Shown here: one piece after another, positions 34,577 to 44,619 of the stretch
How the letters are laid out: each line of letters starts with the position of its first letter
How positions within the stretch are numbered: the stretch's first letter is position 1
Source: Platerodrilus igneus
Lineage: Eukaryota; Arthropoda; Insecta; Coleoptera; Lycidae
Length of the DNA stretch: 64,000 nucleotides
Assembly: GCA_036346225.1 (NCBI GenBank)
Contig: JARFIW010001321.1
Location: forward strand, 558,001-622,000
Direction: 5' to 3'
Notes under the pieces: generated by a model
Told to the model about the DNA's origin: nothing
Seen by the model: the letters and a program-made list of their open reading frames with translations, nothing else
Database searches by the model: none
Program-made: the position numbers and the translations under genes

Positions 34577-34738
34577 GATACACTCAAGTGCTCACCTAGC
34601 ATCATAAATCCAACTGCAGTGTTAACGAAATGCTAAAGCATCTAACTTAAAGTTGTATAAGACGCGGATCCGTGACGTGCGCACTCCGTGTGAAACCGAA
34701 TGGACGCGGATCCACGCCGTGAGAAGCGAACGTGTTAA

Positions 34739-34802
34739 TCTCGGTGAAATAGGACATAAAATTAGAAAACAATAGAAGGGAAACGAGCTGTATACATGCT
34801 GT
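34739..34802 (+). mobile_element. RTE-like LINE 3' tail, left part, split by LINE L
   Basis: TCTCGGTGAAATAGGACATA, AACAATAGAAGGG and CGAGCTGTATAC match the RTE 3' region at 12745-12815 and, reversed, 48565-48615. It continues after LINE L at 36261-36368. Confidence 0.65.
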
Positions 34803-34805
34803 CCA

Positions 34806-34913
34806 AAGAGTCTAGAGGAAGTCCGGGAAGTGGTTAACCAGAAGGCGTTCTGGACAGCCTTAAAAGAGTTCGCGGGAAGGGTCGCGAGATTAGACAATGA
34901 CAACCGCGTGTAG
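34806..34913 (+). pseudogene. C-terminal 35 codons of a LINE protein (partial)
   Basis: The frame reads KSLEEVREVVNQKAFWTALK and then EFAGRVARLDNDNRV before TAG at 34911-34913. It is GC-richer and more codon-like than its surroundings. It has no start codon because the insertion is 5'-truncated. No specific family was recognised. Confidence 0.5.
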
Positions 34914-36175
34914 AATTCGGTGGGGTTGGTGGGAGGATTGGAAAATTTTAGATTGACTTGGCGTGAGTAAAGATACGAGCATAGATATAACCAAAACCTG
35001 ATATAAAAATTTAAAAAAAAAAAGAAAAAGAAATAATAACATGATAGTTATACCCAAATGTCCAATATGCACGAGAAACCCCCACACCATTAATACAGTC
35101 ACTGCCTATCTTCATAATTATGTGCGGAAAATCGGGAAATCGAATATAAATAATAACAAATAAACAATAACAAATAAATCAGAAACCATCATTAAATTAA
35201 ATCAATTAAATAAACAAAGATAATAAAATATAGTGAATCCGCGCATCCCCCCCAGGACTTGAAAGTGAAGTGATAGTGATAGTGATTGTGATCTCCCCCA
35301 TGAACATTTAGTGTATACCCACCAGGACTTTAGCAGTGCACCCCATCTTCCCCTTAGAAGTAAGTTACAGTTAGATGTAGGCAGACGACCAGATCTTCGG
35401 ATGCTGGAGAATTTTATTATCGAGGTAAGACTTAAATTGTGGCGGCTGTACTCGCACAAGCATTGATTTACATTAATTAGTAGTTTTTGAAATAATTTAA
35501 CAAGCACGTTTTGTGCGTAATGGCGCTAGCCGACATAATGCTTGTACAAATGCACCTGATAAATAGGGTGATGCTTTTGCTATTTTGTGCACTGCTACGT
35601 GCTTAACGCTTATTAGACATTTATTTATATATTTATATAATTATATTAATTTATATTTTATATTTACACTTTATATTTATTAGCATGTATTGTAGTATTT
35701 TGTGGCATATTTGTTTTGTTTGACGTTCTGTCGCCATTTTGGTTGCAGTATATATTTGGGAAGGAAGAGTATAGTTGTGAAGATTGTAATCATAATATGA
35801 ATCAGTTAGGAAATGATAGGAAAGCTAGGGATGGATTTAAATTAGTTAGCTAGATTTGGATAGTTTTAAGACGACCCTTCAGGTCGCACTGGTAAGCAGA
35901 GCCGGCGTCTGCTATCCGGTATTACGGATCCCTCCCCCTCCCATTTTTGCTTGTGTCTTGTTGATCGGGTACACTCGAAAGTCAGCGCTAGGGATACCAT
36001 TATTTACAACCCTGCTTTTAGTTTTTGTTTCAGTTTGTCAGATTTTTAGGTTTGTTAGATTGTTAGAGTTTGTTAGATTTTTAGGTTTGTTAGATTTTTA
36101 TTTAGTTTTTTATTTAGGGTGGATTAACTATGAAGTTAGAATGAATTAGAAGCACGATTATTTTTGCGTTTAAAC

Positions 36176-36205
36176 CCAATGTAGTACCTCCGGGTGGAGC
36201 ATTGT
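36176..36205 (+). other. 30-nt 3' hairpin of LINE L
   Basis: The outer arm CCAATG pairs with CATTG(T), and the inner ACC pairs with GGT, around a UCCG loop (UUCG in most copies). The same module is at 2248-2277, 34534-34563, 37263-37292, 37355-37384, 37442-37471, 39227-39256, 39888-39918 and 40178-40207, and in decayed form near 44834-44867. Confidence 0.75.
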
Positions 36206-36260
36206 GGACGTGGCCGCAAGTATAGCGGCCGTTATTCAAATTATAATGTATACATGCTGT

Positions 36261-36368
36261 ATGAAAATTTCAGAGAACTATGTAAGCTAACTCAAAATAT
36301 AAATAAGTGCAGGTACGTGTCCAATTAATTTTGAGATAAAGACCTAATGATGATGATGATGATGAAGC
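36261..36368 (+). mobile_element. RTE-like LINE 3' tail, right part
   Basis: AAAATTTCAGAGAACTATG...TAAATAAGTGCAGGTACGTG matches the RTE 3' repeats near 12815-12880. It ends in a (GAT)n run at about 36350-36366. Confidence 0.7.
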
Positions 36369-36374
36369 ATATTA

Positions 36375-36760
36375 ACAACCCCTGCAACACAGCATTGGTA
36401 TCTGACAAGTGTAAACCCGCAATAGGATTACCTCACAACCATATACAATCTCCGTTGACCAGTATTGGTATCTGACAAGTGTAAACCCGCCATAGGGTCG
36501 CCTCAGATCCTTATACAACTTTCATAGAACAACATTGGTATCTGACAAGTGTAAACCCACCATTGGGTCGCCTCAGAACCATGTTAAAATTTAGCAAAGA
36601 GGTATCCCTTCAAAATAAATATAAAAAAACGACTGCTTAAGTCTTTCAGTAACGCAATCGCACACTTCTTTAATAACCATCCTCTCAATTGTATAAATAG
36701 AAATATGTTAAAAAATGTTTTCCAATTCCCAAGTTAATGAATTTATATAAAATTCACCAA
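36375..36760 (+). repeat. Repeat block carrying three 70-bp units
   Basis: TATCTGACAAGTGTAAACCC recurs at about 36399, 36469 and 36539, a period of 70 bp. The block and about 150 bp after it (CTTTCAGTAACGCAATCGCA, CAATTGTATAAATAGAAATA) are the reverse complement of 47770-48285. It lies directly after an RTE (GAT)n tail. No coding capacity. Confidence 0.85.
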
Positions 36761-37212
36761 TAAAAATTAATCAGCTGATTTCACGTTAAGCGTATTGGCT
36801 ATCTAAAAAAGGTCGGTCCCAGGTCGCAACACAAATTGAAGGCAATCATTCTTTTAAACTTTAAAAATTTTTGCTTAATGGTCTCAAACCAAATATTTCG
36901 AACATCAATAAATCAGTCGCCTTCAATTTATGTCATAAATGTCAAACTTGAAGTTTTTATTATTTTGACAACGATTCTAGGTCATGGATCGAAACGTAAA
37001 TAAAGATGATTTTAAAAACTATGAGTTGTTTAATTCCCAAAGAAGATTAAGAAGAAAAAAGTAAAATTTATGTAAGTGTAATATTTATTAATAAATTCTA
37101 TAACCTTCATATTGAAGACTATAGGCAACCAAACTATCATACAACATCCCAATTACATACTATACTATACTACATCACTATACTATACCGTACTGTACAG
37201 TACTATACAGTT
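36761..37212. other. Non-coding interval ending in TACTA-type simple repeat
   Basis: It contains a near-palindromic pair (AAATTGAAGGCAATC near 36830; GTCGCCTTCAATTTA near 36912). A degenerate ACTAT/TACTA simple repeat lies at about 37150-37212. No gene seen. Confidence 0.5.
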
Positions 37213-37496
37213 CTAGTGACATTATAATTCGAATAAGGACCGCTATGCTTGCGACCACGTCCCCAATGCACCACCCGAAGGTACTACATTGGGTTTAAAC
37301 CATACTAGTGACAATATAATTTAATTAAGGGCCGTTATGCTTGCGGCCACGTCCCCAATGCTCCACCCGAAGGTGCTACATTGGGACTATACTAGTGACA
37401 TTATAATTTAATTAAGGGCCTCTATGCCTGCGGCCACGTCCCCAATGCTTCATCCGAAGATACTACATTGATATCTCTATACTAGTGACATTATAA
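37213..37496 (-). repeat. Three tandem ~90-bp units of the LINE L/R tail
   Basis: CTAGTGACATTATAA-type starts at 37213, 37305, 37392 and 37482 give spacings of 92, 87 and 90 bp. Each unit carries the CCAATG/CATTGG hairpin and the GCGGCC/GGCCGC stem of the LINE L tail in reverse orientation. The fourth unit is interrupted at about 37497 by the Penelope-like element and resumes at 39196. A single unit also lies at 40120-40210. Confidence 0.85.
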
Positions 37497-37540
37497 ATAA
37501 AATTAAATAAAAACCCTTAACCACAAAAAATATTTAAATT

Positions 37541-37583
37541 ACTAAATACGCATTTCGACCACTATGTGGCCATCATCAGTAGA
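37541..37583 (-). ncRNA. Hammerhead-like ribozyme motif, copy 2
   Basis: Minus strand: CTA, CTGATGA, T, GGCCAC-ATA-GTGGTC, GAAA, TGCGTA, TT, TAG. It has the same architecture as the 3841-3882 motif. One helix II pair has become G-U, and the cleavage-site base is U rather than C. A broken third relative, CTAATGATGGCCACATAG, lies on the plus strand at 39045-39062, lacking the GAAA box. Confidence 0.6.
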
Positions 37584-37844
37584 AAACATGTAATTTAAAA
37601 AAAAAAAAACCCTGTTGTTCTGGAACACTTCAGAGGATATTCTCCTCACCACTTAGGCTGAAGTGAACCTTCCCAACCAATAATTTATTATATTGTTGCT
37701 TTAAACACTATTGAGGATATTCTCCTCACCCGCAGGCAGGTGTTCTCAACAACAAACAAGTGAATTGTGACATTATAACTTAAATCTACTTAATTTATAC
37801 TAATTCTAAACCTACTGAAGCGGAACCAATTTAATCTTGCTTTC

Positions 37845-38942
37845 TCATTGGTTGTTGACCAATAGGGAAAGCAAAGCAGATGATTCTATTGGCCCTTTAT
37901 CGGTGTTTAAGAGGGGTCCTTTATGTTTAACAATTTTAATTGATTCATAGGCATTTAAGGAGGAAAACGTTGGTACCGCTTTTAACAATTTAACATTTTC
38001 TAGTTTAACGGGGTGGCTGGTTTCAAATATATGTTTGGCGACCTGAGACCTTTCATATTTACCATATTTGAAGTGAGCAATGTGTTCTTTAAATCTTGTT
38101 GTTATATTCCTCTTGGTCTGACCAATATATTTTTGAAAACACCCTGGCCCTGCACAACTAATTTCATAAATCCCCGACTTTTGCAATTTTTCCCCCTTGT
38201 CTTTTGGATTACCTAGCAAATCTTTAATTTTATTAGTATTAGTGAAAGCAATTTTGAAATTACACTGTTTGAATATTTTATCAAGACCCTTTGTGGTTTT
38301 GTGAAACGGAAGTTCAACATATTTAACATTATCGTTAGAGGTGGTTGATTGCAAAGTCGTTGATTTACGGATGTTGATCCCATTTTTACACTTTCTAAAA
38401 ATATTATCTATCATATCAGAAGAGAAACCATTGTAATTCGCTATATGTTTAATAAGAGAAAATTCCTTATTAAATCTGTTTTTATTTAAAGGGAAATTCA
38501 ATAATCTATTAATTAAAAAGTTAAATGAAGCCAACTTATGTTGTATGCTATGATTAGAGGAAGACAAAATAAAGCGATTTACATTGGTTTCTTTTCTATA
38601 AATGTCAAATTCTAATTTATTACCATTTCTAATTACTAATGTATCTAAAAAGGGTAATTGTCCATTATTCTCTAGTTCATACGTAAATTTTATGCTTTGA
38701 AATTTTGAATTCATTTCTTTAAGAAAATCATCAACATTTGATTTAGAAGTGTCAAAAACTGCAAAAATATCATCCACGTACCTTAACCATATTCTTGGGA
38801 AGTATTTGGAGTTTTCTTTTAACTCGGTTTCAAAACGAGACATAAATAAATTTGCTATGAAAGGTGATAAGCTATTTCCCATTGCTGTGCCTTCATGTTG
38901 TTCGTACAACTTGTTGTTGAATTGAAAACAGTTCTGGGACAT
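37845..38942 (-). CDS. Penelope-like RT (C-terminal part) plus GIY-YIG endonuclease
   Basis: The 365-codon open frame is the longest uninterrupted retroelement-type segment of its kind here. Residues 12-35 hold the RT motif LYEQHEGTAMGNSLSPFIAN. Residues 50-60 hold the catalytic box WLRYVDDIF. A GIY-YIG endonuclease follows: GIYEISC at 257, KYIGQTKRNITTRFKEH at 271-287, and a downstream conserved region ending near residue 350. The Cys-containing stretch CAGPGC lies between GIY and YIG, as in Penelope-like proteins. The N-terminal RT motifs are missing (full proteins exceed 700 residues), so it is a truncated product. The nominal ATG is internal to the family's protein. Confidence 0.92.
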   Translation of the reverse strand: MSQNCFQFNNKLYEQHEGTAMGNSLSPFIANLFMSRFETELKENSKYFPRIWLRYVDDIFAVFDTSKSNVDDFLKEMNSKFQSIKFTYELENNGQLPFLDTLVIRNGNKLEFDIYRKETNVNRFILSSSNHSIQHKLASFNFLINRLLNFPLNKNRFNKEFSLIKHIANYNGFSSDMIDNIFRKCKNGINIRKSTTLQSTTSNDNVKYVELPFHKTTKGLDKIFKQCNFKIAFTNTNKIKDLLGNPKDKGEKLQKSGIYEISCAGPGCFQKYIGQTKRNITTRFKEHIAHFKYGKYERSQVAKHIFETSHPVKLENVKLLKAVPTFSSLNAYESIKIVKHKGPLLNTDKGPIESSALLSLLVNNQ

Positions 38943-39060
38943 GCATTGTTGTTGAGAACACCAGCCTGCGGGTGAGGAGAATATCCTCGATAGTGTTTAA
39001 AGCAACAATATAGTAAATTATAGGTTGGGAAGGTTCACTTCAGCCTAATGATGGCCACAT

Positions 39061-39163
39061 AGTATTTAGTATTTAGTATTTAGTATTTAGTATTTAGTAT
39101 TTAGTATTTAGTATTTAGTATTTAGTATTTAGTATTTAGTATTTAGTATTTTAGTATTTAGTA
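39061..39163. repeat. (AGTATTT)n microsatellite, about 14-15 units
   Basis: A nearly pure 7-bp repeat. It lies where the inverted Penelope-like arm should contain GTATTTAGTA from the hammerhead region, right after a truncated hammerhead core. Expansion from that seed is the likely origin. Confidence 0.9.
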
Positions 39164-39195
39164 ATTTTAATATTTTTTGTGGTTAAGGGTTTTTA

Positions 39196-39870
39196 ATTAG
39201 GGGCCGCTATGCTTGCGGCCACGTCCCCAATGCTTCACCCGAAGGTACTACACTGGGTTCAAACGTGAAAATATAAACGTCCTCCTAATTATTCCAACTT
39301 CAAAATTAACACATCCTAAATAAAAATCTAACAACTAAAACAAAACTAAAAATAGGGTTTCATTGATGATATCCCTAGCGTTGATTTGGAGTGTGCCCGA
39401 TCAACAAGACACAAACAAAATAAATGGGGAGGGATCCGTAATGACGGATAGCAGCCGCCAGCTCTGCTTACCGGTGCGACCTGAAGGGTCGAATTAAAAC
39501 TATCCAAATCTAGCTAGCTAATTTAGAATGGATTTAAATTTTCTAAGAATACGCCAAATTTTAATAGTGAATCCAGCTATTGTACCTGCCCTATAAATTT
39601 ACACATTTGTTTCCCTGGTCTAAGTAATTTGTTAGCATAAGTCCGTCCCAAGCTTTCCCTATCATTCCCTAACTGATTTATATTGCAATTACAATCTTCT
39701 CAGACAATCTTCCTTCCTATACATAAATTGCCACCAAAAATGGCGGCAGAACGTCAAACAAATAATATCAAACCACAAACAATAAAAGCAGGCAAAAATA
39801 TAAATATAAAAATAAATATAAATATTTATGTAAATATATAAATAAACATCTATAAGCATCTATACTAGTG
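39196..39870 (-). mobile_element. LINE R: reverse-oriented relative of LINE L
   Basis: Read on the minus strand it aligns with 35620-36240 of LINE L. Shared blocks include TTTGACGTTCTG, GACCCTTCAGGTCGCAC, GCTATCCG, TTACGGATCCCTCCCC and GTGTCTTGTTGATCGGG. It contains roughly 130 bp not in L (around 39535-39640). It has no ORF, and its tail continues as the tandem units at 37213-37496. Confidence 0.8.
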
Positions 39871-39887
39871 ACAGTTCATTTACATTA

Positions 39888-40118
39888 CCAATGCTCCACC
39901 TGTAAGGTACTACATTGGCCAGGAGGCGAGTTTTTTGTTGCCTGGAAATTTAGAATTTTGCCGAACCCTTGCCGTTCCAGGCAAGGTAGGGATCTTTAAC
40001 GTGCGTGACAACACTCACACACGGGACCTCCATTTAACCTCTCATCCGAACGAGGACGTAATTTTTGTGAGAAATGCTCACCTGCCATTTTTCAAGCAGT
40101 CGGCCGTGTCGGGATATG
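39888..40118 (-). mobile_element. tRNA-derived SINE, copy 3, lacking the tRNA head
   Basis: Reversed, it contains the SINE centre and 3' end: ACGTTAAAGATCCCTACC, TGGAACGGCAAGGGTTCGGC and the hairpin at 39888-39918. It stops within the B-box region (GTGTCGGGATATGAAT). CTATACTAGTGACA lies on both sides (about 39860 and 40124), so it seems to be embedded between LINE-tail units. Confidence 0.8.
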
Positions 40119-40119
40119 A

Positions 40120-40210
40120 ATCTATACTAGTGACATTATAATTTGAATAAGGGGCCGCTATAGTTGCGGCCACGTCCCCAATGCTCCACCCGGAGGTACT
40201 ACATTGGGTT
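40120..40210 (-). repeat. Single LINE L/R tail unit
   Basis: CTATACTAGTGACATTATAA..GGGGCCGC..GCGGCCACGTCC and the hairpin 40178-40207, ending in another CTATACTAGTGACA at 40211. Same unit as 37213-37496. Confidence 0.8.
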
Positions 40211-40224
40211 CTATACTAGTGACA

Positions 40225-43200
40225 GCATGACTTGGCAAAATTGGCTGTCACACTCTGCCGACAGTCAGTTCCGATGCATGACGATAGTCCCAGCAATTTC
40301 AAACAGCGGGACAAAGCTTTACCATATACGTAGGTTGGAAGTAATTTACTTTATTAAAGCCAATACCAACAAAATGTTTTTAATTTATATTAATTTCGGA
40401 GCAAATAGAGAAAATGATTTTACAGATTTCAGGGCTTTGGTCGGGTTTTACCCCTTCTTGTCCTTACCTGAACTTCGGACAGTATAGAAGCCTCCTTTTC
40501 CCAATGTATGCATATCTACAAAAAGCTGTTATATTGTCGAAAGCATTTACTGTTTCACATCTATATTAATACCGTAAAACATTGATTAAAACCGGAAATT
40601 TCAATTTCTAGGCATTTTCCAGTATACTTTTACATCTGTTATTCGTTTTAGCAGAATCTAAGTAAATTTTAAAAACGTGCTACAGATGCCCTGTTAAAAA
40701 GATTGATCAATCTGAATGAAACAAAACTTTAGCAAAATTTCTATTTCATTATAATAAATCTTTCTCGTTCCGCAGAATACCAAATAATTTTTTTATCATA
40801 GGTGTTAGAATTCTGTAAATACGGCTTTTCCAGCCAACGGGTTTCGGCACAGTTAGCGTTTCTCTCGTAATTAACATTCTTGTAATTTCTTGATACATAA
40901 TTAAGTATCATATTGAGATTGTATCGGATTCCCCTTTTATAAGGAATTTTGATTTTAAGTAATCCTAAGCTTTATGTATGCCATAATACGTTTTAGCTTT
41001 TAAAGGTGAGATTGCAAATTGAGCAAAACGAAAATATATTTATAGTTTTGTCAAATACATCCACGCTCAAACTATTGGAATTAAAAAGGGCTTAATTCTC
41101 AAGTATTTTCCTGAGATTATTCATGGCCTTAGTTTTAACTACTATAAAACGCAGACTCATACTTCTTGCAGAAATTTACCACAAACGCAGTAGGAATTGT
41201 AAGGTGTTCGAATAGACATTTAGTTTTCTTTAATACCCTTTGTATTTCTAACGCTTTTAGATACAAGTACAATATAAATGTAATATTGCTTTCAAAACTT
41301 CCATTTCTTTTAAGTCTCAGATTCAATCCAATACGAGTTTCAGTAAAAGATTGCAAGAGCTTTAAATTTCACTACCAAATGATGATAGAAGCGGTTAGGA
41401 GTTGCCATATAGAGCGGTCGGTTACGTACTGTGCGTGCCTACTGGACTGGAACAACCTAGCGCCCGGGTTTGAATTGACTTCTCTGTAACTTCCAAATGA
41501 CTTCACCACGCATTCAAAACCAGTTTGCAAAGGGAGACTAGATAACTGTGTTTGCTTTCGCTATCTTCCAATACTTACTTGCATATCAAATTTAGCACAA
41601 AAAAGTTTTGGTTTACGATCTACAGAAATGGCGTTGGTTCGTACGTTAGCGTTAAAAAGCTACTAAATTTAAATTTGGCATTTTTGTTTTCAATTTTAAA
41701 GTGCCTGCAATTTGTATTCGTTGTATTTAAAATGACTGCTGGATTTGGATAGCGTAATACATTATATAGGGCTATTAATTCCGTCCATGGGGAGATATAT
41801 CGGAAATATATTACATGTCGAAAATTCAGATTAAATTGATTTAGTGTCTGCATAGACTTTATTGACATATGTCTGAAGAATTGCTTTGTATTTTAATAGA
41901 GTGGGATAATCTATTCTGTTGTAGGATTTCGCTTCGATTTATCAAAATTTTTGTTGCAATATAAGTATAATGCAGATGATAGAGAAAGTGTATATAAATT
42001 AAAGATAATTAAAATAACGTCGTCACAATCATATTTACAAGCATTGCGTAAAAGTTAAAATTGCGAGAAGAGATAGCTGTACAAACTGAATTGAATGTTA
42101 TATACTTACCTCCCTATCAAAGAACCACCCACGAAAATGCATGCTACTTTTTTAAAAAGAATATATACATAGATAGTAATAGACAGATTGTTTTGCAATT
42201 TGTCACTTCAGCTCATCCTGAGAGGTTGTGAAGGTGATAACTAGAATAACACTACTTTCCAGATGTACAACCGCAGCACATGCAAAGGAGAATCGAAGGG
42301 TGAACTATCCTAATCTAACTACGTACTAAAACTCTTAAACGACAAAAGTGCAATTTTGTGCCAACTGAAGCGGTACTGTAATGTGTACAAATACTCATTG
42401 GTTCAATGTACGCAAAAATATTGTTGTTTTCTTGGGAGCAACTCTAGCGAGAGGGGTGAGGAAAACTCTGGACAGGCAGGCTCCGGAATAGCCCTTAAAC
42501 GAATGTCGAAAAACTCGTTAAAAGCAACGTAGATCCTTGCGATCGTTACCCATGAGAATAAGCGGATGTAAATTCCTATGAACAAGGTCTTAGGTAGTTT
42601 ATATATTCATCCCATGGACTACCAAACTAAGCATCAAAATGTGAGTTGGACTGACTAGCAATATGGTTAGCGGAAGCGTCATTACTCAACGGCAAAGTAA
42701 GAGTTTAAGAGAAACAACAAAATTCGTACAGCAATTACTATAACAATAACTACATATGCTATACCTAGCAATAAACCGAAATAAAGTGCACATCCTTAGT
42801 CCATATAAACGCAATACGTTTTCAGGACCTCCTCCGAGGAACATAGGCATGGCGTCCCAACGCAAAAAGGACGTGGCCTGAACAATGAAAGAATGCGCCA
42901 TACAAGACAGATAAAAATTGGCAAATAATGTTTATGATTTCAAACAACGAATTGATAATTGCTACGCATGTATGACTCTACCAAATTTCTTTTTAATATT
43001 TAAATTTAAGGGATTTATAAATCCAGCTTGGGGAAGTTTTTTCCCATCCTTAGTTTAAGTTTGTATGTGTAAATCTTCACGATTATACTTTCCCACGAAT
43101 CCTAGGACAATCACCTCATGATTTATTGCAGGTAAAACGCATAGGCCTACGTTCCTCAGGTTAAAGAAATGTGAATGTGAAGAAGAAGAATTGTGAGGTT

Positions 43201-44605
43201 ACTACAAATCGAGGGAGCGATGTATTTTAAAGTAGGGGACTTTATTATCGACAATCAAAACGATTGAACGTGTGTGCGATTAGTTTGGCGAATTAATCCC
43301 TTTCTATCCCCATGCCTTTTTCCTCTGCCTAAAAATCTACGTCCGTGCTCGACCATAGTACATGCTTCTTCACTTTGTCGTTCAAAATTTGGTTCGCGCC
43401 AAAAGAAATCCACCCTGCGACGAACCTAACCTAAAAAACAGGAGGCGGCGTTGGCTTCTAGTAAAAACCAGGTAAACCTTTGGCTTTTTTTTTGTTAGCT
43501 TTACCCATGACGGCAATACTTCTAGCCAAATTTGAGGAAGTAATACCTTACGACCAGGATAATGCAGTTATTGACGACTCGGGCAAGCGTAAATATACCT
43601 TAATTTGTATTATTGTAACATTGTTCAGAGGAAATAGCCAAGAAATTCTGCCCCATAATGAAATAAACCATTTGAATGTCTGCGTGAAGGTATCTCAAAG
43701 AAGACGAAATTAATATACAAGCCAGTGAAGAAACTTTTAATAGGTAGAGAGCTGGACATTTCCTGTCAAAGGATAAGAAAGCATGAGATCACCGGTTACC
43801 GAATACAACATTTTCTTCTTTAACAAACGAGGATACCTGCAGAAACCCTAATTTTCAAAACTATTACTTACTGGTGAGCGTACAATTCAAGAAAACGGTG
43901 TACTTCTTAAGTGTAGTTAACCAAAGAGTTCAAAGCTTCAAAGTAGTTCAAAAGATGACTCATACTCTAGGGACTGCATGTTAGAAATAAAACAGAGAAT
44001 TTACGCAACAAAGCTGTTAAAAAATTTAAAGGTACGATGCTTATCAAATTTGTTTCTACGCGAAGCAGCATAGACGGCAGTTAAAGCAATATAGCTTTCT
44101 TCGAAGTATAGAAAAATTAGAACTTGAACTAAGTGCACGGTAACTTTTGGAGATCCAGTAAATAAGCTTATGCTCCCACGATTAGAAACACTGCGGTAAG
44201 TCAGCCGGAAATAATCCTTATGACTTAACATCAACAGGACTCTTTCTGGAATGAATGCAATATTCAAAGCCATTAGAAGTGTTTTTTTAGATATTTGCGG
44301 CACTACCATAGAGTCAAACCTACAATAAACGGTTTCAAAGGTTAACTCTTCAGAATTAAAGTTAATAATTTGGATACCAAGGAAACAGCTATTAACTTAG
44401 AAAATAGTCCATAAGAAAAGAAGCACCTCTGACTTAGCGCAAAGTACACGACTATCAACGGGTGAAGGAATAATGTAATGGAAATAAACCACAGTAAACC
44501 AAAAGAGGATTTCTGAATAGCTTAATTACGTTTTGAAGTAACAGACCACGGTGGTTTTGTTTAAGTTTACTTTGGAATAAGTTTCAATATCTACTGTTTT
44601 ATTAT
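40225..44605. other. 4.4 kb with no recognised gene or transposon
   Basis: Only short frames (up to about 107 codons) without recognisable domains or consistent codon composition occur. Base composition is AT-rich throughout. It may be unique sequence or decayed beyond visual recognition. Confidence 0.45.
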
Positions 44606-44619
44606 CAGTAGTATTAGAA

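Larger units (their letters stand above)
31896..34734 (-). mobile_element. piggyBac-type DNA transposon
   Basis: TTAA lies at 31892-31895 and 34735-34738. The terminal inverted repeats are CACGTTCACTGCTC at the left and CACGTTCGCTTCTC (reverse complement) at the right. Subterminal copies of a GCGGATCC-centred motif occur near both ends (about 32070; 34665 and 34705). The transposase relic reads on the minus strand and a SINE is inserted at 34282-34576. Without the SINE the element is about 2.5 kb, normal for piggyBac. Confidence 0.85.
34803..36246 (+). mobile_element. LINE L: 5'-truncated LINE of unassigned family
   Basis: A 14-bp duplication, TGTATACATGCTGT, lies at 34789-34802 and 36247-36260. 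It starts within the last codons of a protein (34806-34913) and carries a 1.33-kb 3' UTR. It ends with a CCAATG/CATTGG hairpin (36176-36205) followed by a GGCCGC/GCGGCC stem and CAAATTATAA. A related copy, R, lies in reverse at 39196-39870. The short ORFs within the UTR are not coding. Clade is unknown because RT motifs are missing. Confidence 0.75.
37497..39195 (-). mobile_element. Penelope-like element with inverted terminal repeats
   Basis: It interrupts a tail unit of LINE R. The left terminus contains TAAAAACCCTTAACCAC at 37508, and the right terminus, reversed, the same at 39195; the two agree at 34 of 35 bases (37508-37542 versus 39161-39195). Further inward, GGATATTCTCCTCACCCGCA and GTTCTCAACAACAA (37700-37765) recur reversed at 38945-39000. 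The RT-endonuclease ORF is 5'-truncated on the minus strand. Inverted partial terminal repeats are a known arrangement for Penelope-like elements. Confidence 0.88.

Noticed and set aside
34803..39870. LINE L and R as the inverted ends of one composite transposon
   Set aside because: L has its own perfect 14-bp duplication on both sides, and R's tail runs on into tandem tail units. They are two separate insertions of one family in opposite orientation.
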